The notes below the pieces were generated by a model. It did not search any database, was not told the DNA's origin, and saw only the letters and a list, made by a program, of their open reading frames with translations. Source: Desulfonatronum lacustre DSM 10312 (GTDB lineage: Bacteria > Desulfobacterota > Desulfovibrionia > Desulfovibrionales > Desulfonatronaceae). From it: a stretch of DNA of 64,000 nucleotides. How positions within the stretch are numbered: position 1 is the first letter of the stretch; every line of letters begins with the position of its first letter. A program made the translations under genes and the position numbers. The DNA lies in NCBI RefSeq assembly GCF_000519265.1, contig NZ_KI912608.1:2079313-2143312 (forward strand). Direction: 5' to 3'. Of this stretch, positions 13,692 to 23,209 are shown one piece after another.

Positions 13692-16564
13692 TACCGACCC
13701 TCCAGGGCTTCCCGACAGCGGGGGCAAACGCCGTCGTCGCCCTCCGCGGCTTCCGCGTCCAGTTCCTCGCTGTAGACCCAACAGCGGGGGCACTTCGTCC
13801 CGGGAGCCGGAGCCACGGCGATGCGCAGTCCGTCGACCTCTTCGCTGACGAAAAGGTTGGGAGCTTTATTGCCCGACGCCTGGCTTTCAGTGGCCTCGCT
13901 TTCCGGACGGACCTCCACCTTGGAGACGATGAACACTTCCCTGAGCATCGAGGCCATGGGCCGGAGCACGTCCAGCAGGTCGTCATGGACGTACAGGGTC
14001 ACCTCCGTATCCAGGGAGTGTCCCACGATCCCGGCCTTGCGCACCGGCTCGATGGCCTTGGTGGTTTCGGCCCGGACCCGGATCACGGTTTCCCAGGCCT
14101 GTCGCGCTTCTTCGGCCAGGGGGTCGGCGATCGCACCTGCTGGAGCCGACATATCCGGGCCTTGAAAGCGCAGGCCGAAGACGCTGGGCGACGTCCCGCG
14201 GACGTCCTCGGGCAGGTGCTGATACACCTCTTCCGCGGTGAAACTCAGGACCGGGGCCATGTCCGTGAGCAGCATCTCCAGGGCCCGCCAGAGCACGGTC
14301 TGGGCCGAGCGCCTGGCCAAGCCGCCCGGGGCCGAGACGTACAGGCGGTCCTTGACGATATCCAGGTAAAAGGCGCTCAGGTCCGTGACGCACATGTTGT
14401 GCAGGGTATGGAACACTTTATGGAATTCGTACCGTTCATACGCCTCCGCGATCCTGGCGTGCCGTCGGGAGAACAGATCCAGGGCGAACCGATCCAGGGG
14501 TAGGAGCCGGTCCGTGGCCACGGCGTGCTCCGCGGGCCGGAAGTCGGCAAGGTTGCCCAGCAGGAACCGACAGGTGTTCCGGATGCGGCGATAGGCGTCC
14601 ACCAGGCGGTTCAAGGTTTCCGTGGAAATGCGCACGTCGTCCTGGTAGTCCTCGGAGGCCACCCAGAGCCGCAGAATTTCCGCGCCGTACTGTTTGATGA
14701 TCTCCTGGGGAGCGATGACGTTGCCCACGGACTTGGACATCTTGCGGCCATTGGCGTCCACCACGTAGCCATGCGTCAAAACCGCCTTGTAGGGAGCCGT
14801 GCCCCGGGTGCCCACGGAGGCCAGCAGCGAGCTGTGGAACCAGCCGCGATGCTGGTCCGACCCTTCCAGATACAGGTCCGCCGGGAACGTGCATTCCGGA
14901 CGTTGTTCCAGAACCGCGGCAAAACTGGTTCCGGAATCGAACCAAACGTCCAGGATGTCGTCCTCCTTTTCCCAGAAGGTCGAAGCGCAGTCCGGGCAGG
15001 CCAGACCGGCCGGGACCACCTCGTCCAGAGCAGCCTCGAACCAATAGTCCGCTCCCCGTTCGTGCCCCGCGAACTGATCCACCACGGAAACGACCCAGTC
15101 CGGGTCCGTGTAAGTATGGCCGCAGTCCTTGCAGATCAGGGCCACGATGGGTACGCCCCAGTTGCGCTGCCGGGAGATGCACCAGTCCGGGCGGTTGGCG
15201 ATCATGTTATGGATTCGCTCCCGTCCCCAGGCCGGAATCCAGTTCACCCGCCGGTCGATTTCATTCAGAGCCTTCCCGCGCAGATCATCCGCCTGCATGG
15301 AGATGAACCACTGCATGGTGGCCCGAAAAATCACCGGCTTGCGGCAGCGCCAGCAATGCGGGTAAGAGTGGGAGATTTTTTCCTGGGCCAGCAGCCGACC
15401 GTTTTGTTCCAGGATTTCAATCACCTTGGGGTTGGCCTTGAAGACGTTCAGTCCGCCCACCAACTCGGTCTGGGGAGAGAAACAGCCTCGGTCGTCCAGG
15501 GGGGAGAGAGTCTCCAGGCCGTAGCGCAAGCCGGTTTCATAGTCGTCCCGGCCATGCCCGGGGGCGGTGTGCACGCAGCCGGTGCCGGCCTCCAGGGTCA
15601 CGTAATCCGCCAAGACCACCGGCGAAGGACGATCGTAAAACGGATGCGCGGCCAGCAGCCCCTCCAGGCGCTGCCCAGGCACGCCGGCCAGCACCTGAAC
15701 GTCGGCCCAACCGAAGACTTCCTTCAACCTGGGAACCAATTCCTCGGCCAGGATGAACCGCCCGGATTCTCCGGCCTGAACCAGGGCATAGGTAAACTCC
15801 GGATGCACGGCCACGGCCATGTTGTCCGGAATGGTCCAGGGGGTGGTGGTCCAGATCACGATGGACGTCGGAGCCTCGCCCAGGTCCGGAAACACTTCGG
15901 CCAGCTTGGGGTCGTTCACCGGAAAGGCCACGTAAATCGAGGGAGAACCATGCTCCGCGTACTCCACCTCGGCCTCGGCCAGGGCCGTCTCGCAAGAACA
16001 GCACCAGTGCACCGGCTTCTTGTTCCGGACCACCGCGCCCTTGGCCATGAATCGGGCCAATTCCCTGGCCGTGGCCGCCTCGTAAGCCGGCTTCATGGTC
16101 AGATACGGCTCGTCCCAGGTGCCCAGCACCCCCAGACGCTTGAATTCCTCGCGCTGGATGTCCAGGTATTTGGTGGCGTACTCCCGGCATCGGGCCCGGA
16201 TTTCCAGGGTGGAAACGGACTTCTGCTTCAGCTTGAACTCCTGCTCCACCTTGAGTTCGATGGGCAGCCCGTGACAATCCCAGCCGGGCACGTACTCGGC
16301 GCGCAGCCCCTGCATGTTCCGGGACTTGACGATGATGTCCTTAAGAACCTTGTTCAGGGCCGTGCCCAGGTGAATATGGCCGTTGGCATACGGCGGGCCG
16401 TCATGAAGAACATAAGTCCGCGCCCCGGCATTGGGAGCGATCATGGCCTCGTAGGCGTTGATTTTTTCCCAGAAAGCCAGCATCTTGGGTTCGTTCTGAC
16501 TCAAATTGGCCCGCATGGGGAAAGACGTTTGCGGCAGGTTCAAGGTTTTCTTGTAGTCGGTCAT
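13691..16564 (-). CDS. ileS: Isoleucyl-tRNA synthetase
   Basis: The 957-residue class Ia synthetase charges tRNA-Ile. The HIGH signature is [10 protein letters not shown] (58-67), the KMSKS loop is [11 protein letters not shown], and the CP1 editing domain ([29 protein letters not shown]) is complete. A C-terminal zinc motif is present ([12 protein letters not shown], then CPRCREAL). Length and order are those of a normal bacterial IleRS. I saw no T-box leader upstream; the 200 bases before the gene are shared with the promoter of the divergent tRNA-fMet. Confidence 0.97.
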   Translation of the reverse strand: MTDYKKTLNLPQTSFPMRANLSQNEPKMLAFWEKINAYEAMIAPNAGARTYVLHDGPPYANGHIHLGTALNKVLKDIIVKSRNMQGLRAEYVPGWDCHGLPIELKVEQEFKLKQKSVSTLEIRARCREYATKYLDIQREEFKRLGVLGTWDEPYLTMKPAYEAATARELARFMAKGAVVRNKKPVHWCCSCETALAEAEVEYAEHGSPSIYVAFPVNDPKLAEVFPDLGEAPTSIVIWTTTPWTIPDNMAVAVHPEFTYALVQAGESGRFILAEELVPRLKEVFGWADVQVLAGVPGQRLEGLLAAHPFYDRPSPVVLADYVTLEAGTGCVHTAPGHGRDDYETGLRYGLETLSPLDDRGCFSPQTELVGGLNVFKANPKVIEILEQNGRLLAQEKISHSYPHCWRCRKPVIFRATMQWFISMQADDLRGKALNEIDRRVNWIPAWGRERIHNMIANRPDWCISRQRNWGVPIVALICKDCGHTYTDPDWVVSVVDQFAGHERGADYWFEAALDEVVPAGLACPDCASTFWEKEDDILDVWFDSGTSFAAVLEQRPECTFPADLYLEGSDQHRGWFHSSLLASVGTRGTAPYKAVLTHGYVVDANGRKMSKSVGNVIAPQEIIKQYGAEILRLWVASEDYQDDVRISTETLNRLVDAYRRIRNTCRFLLGNLADFRPAEHAVATDRLLPLDRFALDLFSRRHARIAEAYERYEFHKVFHTLHNMCVTDLSAFYLDIVKDRLYVSAPGGLARRSAQTVLWRALEMLLTDMAPVLSFTAEEVYQHLPEDVRGTSPSVFGLRFQGPDMSAPAGAIADPLAEEARQAWETVIRVRAETTKAIEPVRKAGIVGHSLDTEVTLYVHDDLLDVLRPMASMLREVFIVSKVEVRPESEATESQASGNKAPNLFVSEEVDGLRIAVAPAPGTKCPRCWVYSEELDAEAAEGDDGVCPRCREALEGR

Positions 16565-16722
16565 GGAATGCCTTTATGGACGAAAAACGTGATGAGAAAA
16601 ATGTGCTCAAAACCAACGAGAATATCTGAAGTATGCCGCCCCGGAAGTCAAGGCGGCCCAAGGAGAACTCCGGGCCAAACCCACCAGGCCGGATATTTTT
16701 TTCTTGAAAAATCACAAACAGC

Positions 16723-16751
16723 TTGACATTCATCCGGGCCGTCAGTAAATG
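16723..16751 (+). promoter_or_regulatory. Promoter of tRNA-fMet
   Basis: TTGACA at 16723-16728 and TAAATG at 16746-16751 are separated by 17 bases, a near-consensus sigma-70 promoter. The predicted start is about seven bases before the mature tRNA. Confidence 0.7.
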
Positions 16752-16764
16752 TCATTTACTTTGG

Positions 16765-16841
16765 CGCGGGGTGGAGCAGTATGGCAGCTCGTCGGGCTCA
16801 TAACCCGAAGGCCGAGGGTTCAAATCCCTCCCCCGCTACCA
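16765..16841 (+). tRNA. Initiator tRNA-fMet (CAT)
   Basis: The 77 bases fold as a cloverleaf with acceptor CGCGGGG / CCCCGCT, T-loop GGTTCAAATCC and encoded CCA. Two initiator traits are present: position 1 is not paired with position 72 (C against T), and the anticodon stem carries three successive G-C pairs (TCGGG / CCCGA) around CTCATAA. The anticodon is CAT. Confidence 0.95.
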
Positions 16842-16849
16842 GCAAATTC

Positions 16850-16890
16850 AAGGGCTTAGAGCTAAACAGCTTTAAGCCCTTTTTCTTTTT
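16850..16890 (+). terminator. Intrinsic terminator of tRNA-fMet
   Basis: AAGGGCTTA pairs with TTAAGCCCTT around an AGCTAAACAGCT inner hairpin and is followed by TTTTCTTTTT. Confidence 0.85.
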
Positions 16891-16933
16891 CCACCCACCT
16901 GTCTGACTGCTTGCTTGCAGACTGTTCACAATC

Positions 16934-16961
16934 TCCAATCTTCAATCTTCAATCTTCAATC
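16934..16961. repeat. Tandem 7-base repeat overlapping the end of the SagB-type gene
   Basis: TCCAATC followed by three copies of TTCAATC. On the minus strand these give the last codons (LKIED) and the stop of the SagB-type gene and run past it. Slippage here would change the C-terminus of that protein. Confidence 0.85.
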
Positions 16962-17718
16962 CCTTCTTCCCCACCGGCGCGAGGTAGACCGCAAATTCGT
17001 CCTCGCCATCCACGCCCAACAGCTGATCCATTTCCGCCTGATCGTAGGCGGCCACGGCGCATGTCCCGGCCCCCACGGCCTCGCAGGCCAGATAAAGGTT
17101 CTGGCAGACATGGCCTGCGTCCAGAAGAATGACCCGATGGGCGGTCAGACCATAGCGCCATTCCATGCGTTCAGGAATGCAGGCCCAGACAAAGGTGACC
17201 GCGGCGCGGCCCACGAATTTCTGACCATAGGCGGCACGGGCCAGAGCAGACTCCATATCCGGCACGTCCCGGACATGGACCAGCGCGTGGTCCAGAGGCA
17301 GGTAGCGGTACAGCCCTGGAGCCACGTCCACAATCTTGTTGATGAACAGATACGTTTCGAAGCTGTGCCGGGCTCCGGCCGAGGGCACTGTGCGCAAGGC
17401 CGTGCCCTGGCCGAGCATCTTGCGGATTCCCTGGGTGGCCCAAAGCAGAAAGGACAGCTCGACCAGGGTCAGTTCCTCGCCGGAATACCCGCGTCGACTC
17501 TCCCTCTGGGCAATGGCCTGGATCAGAGGCGTACGCCCCATTGCGTCCGGCCATTGGTCCGGAGCGGACAGCGTGACTTTTCGAGCTTCGAGAGGGGCCG
17601 GTTTCTGTACCGGAGGCGGGGAGATCCCCAGATTTTGGGCGGTCCTGGAAAAATCCGTCTGCTTGCGCAGATGGTCGGTCAAAAACAGGCGGTGGGCCCG
17701 CAAGCGATCATCACTCAT
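16942..17718 (-). CDS. SagB/ThcOx-type nitroreductase-fold oxidoreductase
   Basis: The 258-residue protein belongs to the SagB branch of nitroreductase-like FMN enzymes: SRRGYSGEELTLVELSFLLW, VPSAGARHSFETYLFINKI, GLYRYLPLDHAL and the end YLACEAVGAGTCAVAAYDQ. SagB homologues dehydrogenate azolines in peptide natural products, but many stand-alone members in anaerobes have unknown substrates. No precursor peptide or cyclodehydratase gene is near. The start overlaps the end of obgE by eight bases. The last codons lie in a 7-base tandem repeat. Confidence 0.85.
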   Translation of the reverse strand: MSDDRLRAHRLFLTDHLRKQTDFSRTAQNLGISPPPVQKPAPLEARKVTLSAPDQWPDAMGRTPLIQAIAQRESRRGYSGEELTLVELSFLLWATQGIRKMLGQGTALRTVPSAGARHSFETYLFINKIVDVAPGLYRYLPLDHALVHVRDVPDMESALARAAYGQKFVGRAAVTFVWACIPERMEWRYGLTAHRVILLDAGHVCQNLYLACEAVGAGTCAVAAYDQAEMDQLLGVDGEDEFAVYLAPVGKKGLKIED

Positions 17719-18787
17719 CGGCTTGGTCCTCTGTCCTTGGCACATCTTCTCCTGCCGACTCCGCGAGCAGGGCCCACAGGCGCCGTTCCAGTTCCTCCAG
17801 GCCCGTTCCCTCCAGAGCGGAGACCAACATCAACCCGGGCCGATCCTGTTCCGCCCGCTCCCGCAACCAGGCTAGGCGATCCTCGGGCCAGAGGTCGATC
17901 TTGTTCACCACCAGCAGCTGCCGCTTCCGGCTCAAGGCCGGATCGAAACCGGCCAGTTCCTCGTCCAGCAGGGCGTAACCGGCCCAGGGATCTCCCTCCC
18001 GGCCATCTCCGGACGCTTCGGGACCGGCGATCTCCTCCACGCTGAGGACATGCAGCAGAAATCGTGTCCGTTCCACGTGCTTCAGGAATTTGTGTCCCAG
18101 CCCGCGCCCTTCATGGGCCCCGCTGACCAGTCCCGGAATATCGGCCAGCACGAGGCGCTCCCCATGCTCGCCCTGCATCACGCCCAGGTTGGGGGACAGG
18201 GTGGTGAACGGATACGGGGCGATCTTCGGTCGGGCCGAGGACAGCGCGGAAATCAGCGTGGACTTGCCGGCGTTGGGCAGCCCAATGATCCCGACGTCGG
18301 CCAGGATCTTCAACTCCAGCTTGATCCGCTTCTCCTGTCCGTCTTCCCCGGGCTGGGCGAACCGAGGCGTACGCATGGTGGCGGACTTGAAATGGGTGTT
18401 GCCCTTGCCGCCCCGACCGCCCTTGGCCAGAACGATGGTCTGGCCCGGAACGGCGAGATCCACGATCAGACGGCGCTCTCCGTCCTCGTCCACCTCGTAC
18501 AGCTGCGTGCCCAGCGGAACATCCACGATCAGGTCCTCGGCGGCCGCGCCGGTCCGTTCGCGGCCTGAGCCGGGCTGACCATTGCGGGCCTCGTAGACTC
18601 GCTTGAGTCGAAAATCATACAAGGACAGCAGCTTGGGCTCGGCCCGAAACACGACATCCGCGCCCCGACCTCCGTCGCCGCCATCCGGACCGCCCCTGGG
18701 AATGTATTTTTCCCGCCGAAAGGACACGCAGCCATGTCCACCGTGACCGGAGCGCACGGTTATTTCCGCTTCATCGACAAATCGCAT
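17711..18787 (-). CDS. obgE: Obg/CgtA GTPase
   Basis: The 358-residue protein has the glycine-rich Obg fold at 1-158 (SGHGGHGCVSFRREKYIPRG, GGDGGRGADVVF). Its G domain carries G1 GLPNAGKST, the switch region FTTLSPNLGV, G3 DIPGL and G4 NKID. It lacks the extra C-terminal domain of some homologues. Obg assists 50S subunit assembly and stress control. It is followed by the SagB-type gene with overlapping ends; rplU-rpmA, often adjacent to obgE, lie 4 kb away on the same strand. Confidence 0.96.
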   Translation of the reverse strand: MRFVDEAEITVRSGHGGHGCVSFRREKYIPRGGPDGGDGGRGADVVFRAEPKLLSLYDFRLKRVYEARNGQPGSGRERTGAAAEDLIVDVPLGTQLYEVDEDGERRLIVDLAVPGQTIVLAKGGRGGKGNTHFKSATMRTPRFAQPGEDGQEKRIKLELKILADVGIIGLPNAGKSTLISALSSARPKIAPYPFTTLSPNLGVMQGEHGERLVLADIPGLVSGAHEGRGLGHKFLKHVERTRFLLHVLSVEEIAGPEASGDGREGDPWAGYALLDEELAGFDPALSRKRQLLVVNKIDLWPEDRLAWLRERAEQDRPGLMLVSALEGTGLEELERRLWALLAESAGEDVPRTEDQADE

Positions 18788-18828
18788 GGTTCACCTTGCT
18801 TGATGGTTCGTAGCCGCCTGGACTCTTT

Positions 18829-19770
18829 TCAGGAGAGGCCGCGACGGGTCATGATTTCTTGAATATCCAACGGTTCGCCGCGATGCGGAGCGCGGACCAG
18901 GTTCAGGGCGGCTTGCGGACACCTGGGGACGCAAACCCCGCAGCCCATGCAGGCGGCACTGTCCACTTCCCACTCCCCGCCCCGTCGCTGAATGGCCCGG
19001 AACTGGCACTGCTTGGCGCACAATCCGCAATCAACGCAGCGCGCATGATCCATGGCGCAAACGTACCCGGACGAGGCCAGCATGGGCGTCCCGCCCCGGT
19101 GGGCCCGCAAGGCCCCGCAACAACAGGAGCAGCAGTTGCAGATGGCGTAGAACCTGCCGAGCATCACGTCCTTGAAAAAGGCATGATGGACGTGGCCCCG
19201 GTCGTGTTCCGCCTTGAGAATCTCCTGGGCTTCCTCCTGGGAGATCCAGCGGGTTTTATCCGGATGGTGCGCGGCGATGAATCCGGCAAAGGGCTCTCCC
19301 ACGATCAGGCAGACGCCCACCGGGAGACAGGGATGGGGGCTGGAGGCCCGACACGGACAGTCCAGGGCCAGGATATGGTCCGGATGCCGCAGCACGATTT
19401 CCCGGGCCGCGGCATACGGGACGACCTGTTCCAGGTCGCCGAGATCGATGTCTCGGTTCACCGTCACCAGTTTTCGGGCATGGTCCAGGTGCAGCACCTT
19501 GCCGTGATAGGTATCGGCGAAGGTTTTACTTCCCGGGCTGGAGGACCTGGGCGCTTCGCTCGACGCCGCGGCCCTTCGAAACAAGAAAAACAGAGGCTTC
19601 AACGCCCGAGCCAACGGATGCCGCCCCGTCCCCAGGGCGATGTACAGTTGGGGCCAGCGACCGTAAACATAGCCATGCAGCCAGTTCCAGGTCGAATAGT
19701 CGGGTCTGACGACGAACTGGTCGTAAAAGGCGCGGGTAGCGGGATTGCGTAAAAAAAAGCGTGACAGCAT
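18829..19770 (-). CDS. 4Fe-4S binding protein
   Basis: The 313-residue protein ends in two ferredoxin-type motifs, CVDCGLCAKQCQF and CMGCGVCVPRCPQ. Further cysteine clusters precede them: LDCPCRASSPHPCLPVGVC and AICNCCSCCCGALRAHRGG. The N-terminal part (NWLHGYVYGRWPQLYIALG) is helical and may touch the membrane. Proteins of this type occur in sulfate reducers and other anaerobes; their electron partners are unknown. No signal peptide is clear. A small zinc-ribbon gene ends 28 bases upstream of its start. Confidence 0.83.
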   Translation of the reverse strand: MLSRFFLRNPATRAFYDQFVVRPDYSTWNWLHGYVYGRWPQLYIALGTGRHPLARALKPLFFLFRRAAASSEAPRSSSPGSKTFADTYHGKVLHLDHARKLVTVNRDIDLGDLEQVVPYAAAREIVLRHPDHILALDCPCRASSPHPCLPVGVCLIVGEPFAGFIAAHHPDKTRWISQEEAQEILKAEHDRGHVHHAFFKDVMLGRFYAICNCCSCCCGALRAHRGGTPMLASSGYVCAMDHARCVDCGLCAKQCQFRAIQRRGGEWEVDSAACMGCGVCVPRCPQAALNLVRAPHRGEPLDIQEIMTRRGLS

Positions 19771-19798
19771 ATGGAAAGGCGATTGCCTGAACGTGTCT

Positions 19799-20032
19799 TT
19801 AGGCCGTATCTTTTGTTCCGGTGTGCGTAAACGCGTCCGGATGCATCTTGTAAAAACGGCCCCTGTCCGTCGCGATCTCCCGGCCGCACGGACAGATCAG
19901 CTTCTCGCCCCGCTCTTGGACCTCGAACCGGTTGCTGATCCTGGCCTTATGGCAACGCAGCACCTTGCCCGGTCCGATCTTTTTGTACTTCCACAGCTTG
20001 GCTTTGCAGCCGGAACATTTGATGGTCAGCAC
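19799..20032 (-). CDS. Small zinc-ribbon-like protein
   Basis: From GTG 20032 the 77-residue protein contains CSGCKAKLWKYKKIGPGK, a single Cys after VLR, and ICPCGREIATD, two cysteine pairs fitting a treble-clef or zinc ribbon. It is rich in lysine and arginine, so it may bind nucleic acid. The start is uncertain: an ATG at 20104 in the same frame would overlap the end of cheX by 29 bases. I know no named family. Confidence 0.6.
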   Translation of the reverse strand: MLTIKCSGCKAKLWKYKKIGPGKVLRCHKARISNRFEVQERGEKLICPCGREIATDRGRFYKMHPDAFTHTGTKDTA

Positions 20033-20075
20033 GGCGGTTCGGTTCGGACGTGCCCGGCGATACGTGGCGCGTGAG

Positions 20076-20567
20076 TCAGGTGGTTTCCGGCTCCGTGGAG
20101 TCAAAGGAGACCTCCACCACCAACGAGCCTTCGCTGGTGGCGAAGGGAATGGACAGGATCGGGGATGAGGTGATGTGGCTGATCTTGTGCCCCTTGCCGA
20201 TGATCACCGTGGGAGTGGAGGCTTTGAGAGTCAGGCCTTCCTTGACCAAATCCTGGCGAGCCTGTCCGGCGATCATGTTCGTCAACTCGCCCACGGCGTC
20301 CGCGATTTCATCGTTGATCTCCGTATAGTTCTCGGCGAGCATGTTGTTGACGACCTTCAAAATCACCGCCTCGTCCAGGGTCAACGACATCACCCCGTCG
20401 GCGGATCCGGAAATGCCGATGGTCCCGGTGACGTCGCCCACCGCGGACCGCTTGCGATTGATATACGGTTTGCCGGGTTTGACCTCCACCGAGGCCATCA
20501 TGCCCAGAACACCGACAACCGCGTCCAGGAACGGATTGATGATGCCGACATCGAAGCGAACTGCCAT
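20076..20567 (-). CDS. cheX: CheX-like chemotaxis phosphatase
   Basis: The 163-residue protein carries NPFLDAVVGVLGMMASVEVK, SADGVMSLTLDEAVILKVV, the active-site helix EINDEIADAVGELTNMIAGQ (E-x-x-N pattern) and a final strand with SIPFATSEG. CheX dephosphorylates CheY-P. It lies 27 bases after an HDOD gene and near cheR, so it serves a chemosensory pathway. The active-site Glu and Asn are present, so an active enzyme is expected. Confidence 0.9.
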   Translation of the reverse strand: MAVRFDVGIINPFLDAVVGVLGMMASVEVKPGKPYINRKRSAVGDVTGTIGISGSADGVMSLTLDEAVILKVVNNMLAENYTEINDEIADAVGELTNMIAGQARQDLVKEGLTLKASTPTVIIGKGHKISHITSSPILSIPFATSEGSLVVEVSFDSTEPETT

Positions 20568-20594
20568 GATCGCGAAAAAGGGAATGGCGGCCGA

Positions 20595-21812
20595 CTACAG
20601 CAGCACGGCCGTGATTTCCTCGAAGTGAGCGTCGTGCATATCCATCAGCTTGGACAAAAAGTAAGCGTCCAACTCCAGAAGATCCCAATCTTCCTGAGTC
20701 ATTCCGGGCAATGCATAGAAACCGCCGGTGGATATTTCCGCAACATTGGCCATGATGTCCGCGAGCTGAATGATGGCGGCCTCTTTCCTGGATGCGGCCT
20801 CTTCCGGGGCATGGTGGTGGCTGATGAGGTCCTTCAAGGCTTTTGGAAAACCCCACTCGGCCAGCAATACCCCCCCCACGTCGGCATGGTTATAGTCCAA
20901 GACCGTATTTTCGGCCTCCACCAGAGGAACCATGTCGCTCCGGGCCAAGAGCAGCGCTTCAACCGACGCATAGGCCATGTTTTTAAAAATGACCAATCGG
21001 CCGACGTCGTGCAGCAACCCGGCGGTGAAATGACGCTCGGAAGGCAGCTTCAACTTGGACGCGATCAGCTTGGCAAACACGGCACAACGCAGGGAGTGGC
21101 GCCAAAACGTGCGCATGTCCATCAACTCAGGGGGAATGTTCTTGAAATAGTTGATGGTCGAAATGCCCAAGGCCAGGGTGGAAATTTCCTGAGCCCCGAC
21201 CAGGGAGACCGCCCGGGAAACGGAATCAACGGTGGCGGTGAATCCAAAAAAAGGACTGTTCACCAGCTTGAGCAGCTTGGCCGAAAAACCCACGTCCGTG
21301 TTCACCACATCGGCGATGTCCCGGGCCGAACTCTTGGGATTGTCCAGGACTTCTCGGATTTTAAAGTAAATGTCCGGAAATGAGGCCAGACCAACCTCAT
21401 GGCGGACGATTTGCGCGGCGCTGCCCACGTCCTTGATGAACTCGTCGGAAAGGTGCTCCACGTTTTTGGCCCGCAGCGCACTCTCGCAGGGCATCTCCCA
21501 ACCGCTTGTCACGGCAGCGGCCGTACGCTTCACGGCGATGGAAAAAAGACTTTTCAGGGCTTCATGATCCGGATCGACATAGATGAAAAAATTCCGAACA
21601 TGGCGCTCAGCCTGACGCGCGGCCTCGGATTCCAAGTCCATCTCCACGGGCAAACGCACATATGCGGCGGAGAGACCGATATTCTTGAGCAGGGCGATCT
21701 GCTCATCGCCAAGCAATGCGCCGGACTCCAGAAGAATACCTCCGTCCACCCCCGGAATTTTTTTAGCCACTATCATGCCGGGAAGGAGATATTCCGTGCA
21801 AACTCTGATCAC
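20595..21812 (-). CDS. HDOD domain signalling protein
   Basis: The HDOD domain (about residues 150-345) shows FPDIYFKIREVL, the signature TDVGFSAKLLKLVNSPFFGF, and the second half (HFTAGLLHDVGRLVIF, NHADVGGVLLAEWGFP). HD-type metal ligands are only partly kept, as is normal for HDOD. Such proteins act in regulation rather than hydrolysis. GTG 21812 is preferred because GGAGG lies six bases upstream; a TTG at 21818 abuts that motif. It sits between cheR and cheX and resembles the HDOD protein at 32828. Confidence 0.88.
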   Translation of the reverse strand: MIRVCTEYLLPGMIVAKKIPGVDGGILLESGALLGDEQIALLKNIGLSAAYVRLPVEMDLESEAARQAERHVRNFFIYVDPDHEALKSLFSIAVKRTAAAVTSGWEMPCESALRAKNVEHLSDEFIKDVGSAAQIVRHEVGLASFPDIYFKIREVLDNPKSSARDIADVVNTDVGFSAKLLKLVNSPFFGFTATVDSVSRAVSLVGAQEISTLALGISTINYFKNIPPELMDMRTFWRHSLRCAVFAKLIASKLKLPSERHFTAGLLHDVGRLVIFKNMAYASVEALLLARSDMVPLVEAENTVLDYNHADVGGVLLAEWGFPKALKDLISHHHAPEEAASRKEAAIIQLADIMANVAEISTGGFYALPGMTQEDWDLLELDAYFLSKLMDMHDAHFEEITAVLL

Positions 21813-21852
21813 AGCCAACCTCCGTTGCGGTAAGAAATCCGAGCGAATCGCA

Positions 21853-22731
21853 TCACGTTTCCTTTCTGTACACGATCCCCCCGGGCTTGATCAGGGGCTT
21901 GAAGGCGCGAGAATGCTTGTGAATGGTTTCGGAGTGACCAAGCACAAGGTATCCCCCGGGCAGCAAATTGTCGTAAAAACCGGCGATGACTCTCTGTTTC
22001 ATGTCGTCGTCAAAATAGATGATCACGTTGCGGCAAAAGATTATGTGCGACCGCGGTACGCGCTTCACGGCCAGCTTGTCGTTCAGATTGATCAGCCCTA
22101 GAGAGACGAGCTTTTTGACCTTGGGGTGGATTCTGTAGCCGCTGGGCTCCTTGGAGAAATACCGGTCAACGATGTCCTTGGGCGTGGTTCGCAAGGCGTG
22201 TTCGCCGTACAAGCCGTCCCTGGCCTTGGCGACCATGTCCGGGGAAAGATCATTGGCCGTGATCCGTATCTTCCACCCGATGATGGACATGCGCAAGGCC
22301 TCGTGCAGCATGATGCCCAGGGTATAGGGCTCTTCCCCGGAGGAACAACCGGCGGACCAAATGTGCAAGGCCTTGTCGTCCGTTTTGCCCCGCTCCTCCA
22401 GCACTTCCTTGAGCACATGCTTTTCAAAGACGTCCAATTGCTTAAGATCCCGATAAAAGCTGGTCTCATTGGTGGTGATCTTGGAAAAAAAGAATTTCAG
22501 CTCCTCGTCCTTGCTCGGACCGCGCCGCAGGAGCATCGTGTATTCGCCGTAACTGCGCAAACCCAGTTCCGAGAGTCGCGGGCCAAGACGATTTTCTAGG
22601 AGATATTTGCGCCGCTCCGGGATGTCGATACCGGCAAGATCATAGATATATTGGCGCAGTTCAGCGAACTCCTTGGCGCTGATCGGCGGCGATTGCCGCA
22701 GATTCAAGGTGCTTGGTGTGCTCAGAGCCAT
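21853..22731 (-). CDS. cheR: CheR chemotaxis methyltransferase
   Basis: The 292-residue protein has a helical N-terminal domain (SAKEFAELRQYIYDLAGIDI) and the methyltransferase core with SAGCSSGEEPYTLGIMLHEA, ITANDLSPDMV and IIFCRNVIIYFD. It methylates glutamates on chemoreceptors using S-adenosylmethionine. ATG 22731 is preferred over an upstream in-frame TTG (22785). Next to cheX and an HDOD gene, it forms part of a chemotaxis set; a chemoreceptor gene lies at 49966, and cheV and cheY lie in the flagellar region. Confidence 0.94.
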   Translation of the reverse strand: MALSTPSTLNLRQSPPISAKEFAELRQYIYDLAGIDIPERRKYLLENRLGPRLSELGLRSYGEYTMLLRRGPSKDEELKFFFSKITTNETSFYRDLKQLDVFEKHVLKEVLEERGKTDDKALHIWSAGCSSGEEPYTLGIMLHEALRMSIIGWKIRITANDLSPDMVAKARDGLYGEHALRTTPKDIVDRYFSKEPSGYRIHPKVKKLVSLGLINLNDKLAVKRVPRSHIIFCRNVIIYFDDDMKQRVIAGFYDNLLPGGYLVLGHSETIHKHSRAFKPLIKPGGIVYRKET

Positions 22732-22840
22732 GGAACTTTCCCGATGATTGAAGATGAGCGAGGGAGAGAAAACAGTCTCACTCAAGGATTTTTAAAACAA
22801 ATTTAGCAAACTCCGGCACAAAAGAAAAGCGGGGAAAAAA

Positions 22841-22868
22841 AAAGTGCGGACTTCGGAGTCCGCACTTT
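22841..22868. terminator. Perfect hairpin, intrinsic terminator downstream of rpmA
   Basis: AAAGTGCGGACT and AGTCCGCACTTT are perfect complements around a TCGG loop with A-runs before and T/A-runs after. It works on the minus strand for rplU-rpmA and could also act on the plus strand. Confidence 0.88.
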
Positions 22869-22927
22869 AAAAAAACTTGCCGCATCATGCCGGATAAACG
22901 CACGATGCCAGAAGGAATCCGCTGGGT

Positions 22928-23194
22928 CTAACTCGCGGGAACGATATTGACCCTGGTCTTGACCTTACGCTGCCGGGTGTAGCGTTCGAACTGAACCACG
23001 CCGTCGGTCAACGCGAACAGGGTGTAATCCCGCCCCATGCCGACATTCTTGCCGGGATGAAATTTGGTCCCCAACTGGCGGACGAGGATATTGCCGGCCA
23101 AAACCTGCTGGCCGCCGAAGCGCTTCACACCGCGACGCTGACCAGCGCTGTCGCGACCGTTTCTGGAGCTTCCTCCAGCCTTTTTATGTGCCAT
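22928..23194 (-). CDS. rpmA: 50S ribosomal protein L27
   Basis: The 88-residue protein begins [20 protein letters not shown] and continues with [19 protein letters not shown] and ALTDGVVQF, all typical of L27, whose N-terminal tail reaches the peptidyl-transferase centre. It lies 15 bases after rplU in the usual L21-L27 operon, closed by the perfect hairpin at 22841. Confidence 0.98.
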   Translation of the reverse strand: MAHKKAGGSSRNGRDSAGQRRGVKRFGGQQVLAGNILVRQLGTKFHPGKNVGMGRDYTLFALTDGVVQFERYTRQRKVKTRVNIVPAS

Positions 23195-23209
23195 GATGCT
23201 TCTCCCTGG

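Noticed and set aside
16565-16722. T-box leader upstream of ileS
   Set aside because: No T-box sequence or specifier loop was seen on the minus strand.
14525-16726. Long open frame of 733 codons on the strand opposite ileS
   Set aside because: It is the antisense shadow of a GC-rich gene; the translation is low-complexity with no family match, and ileS is complete.
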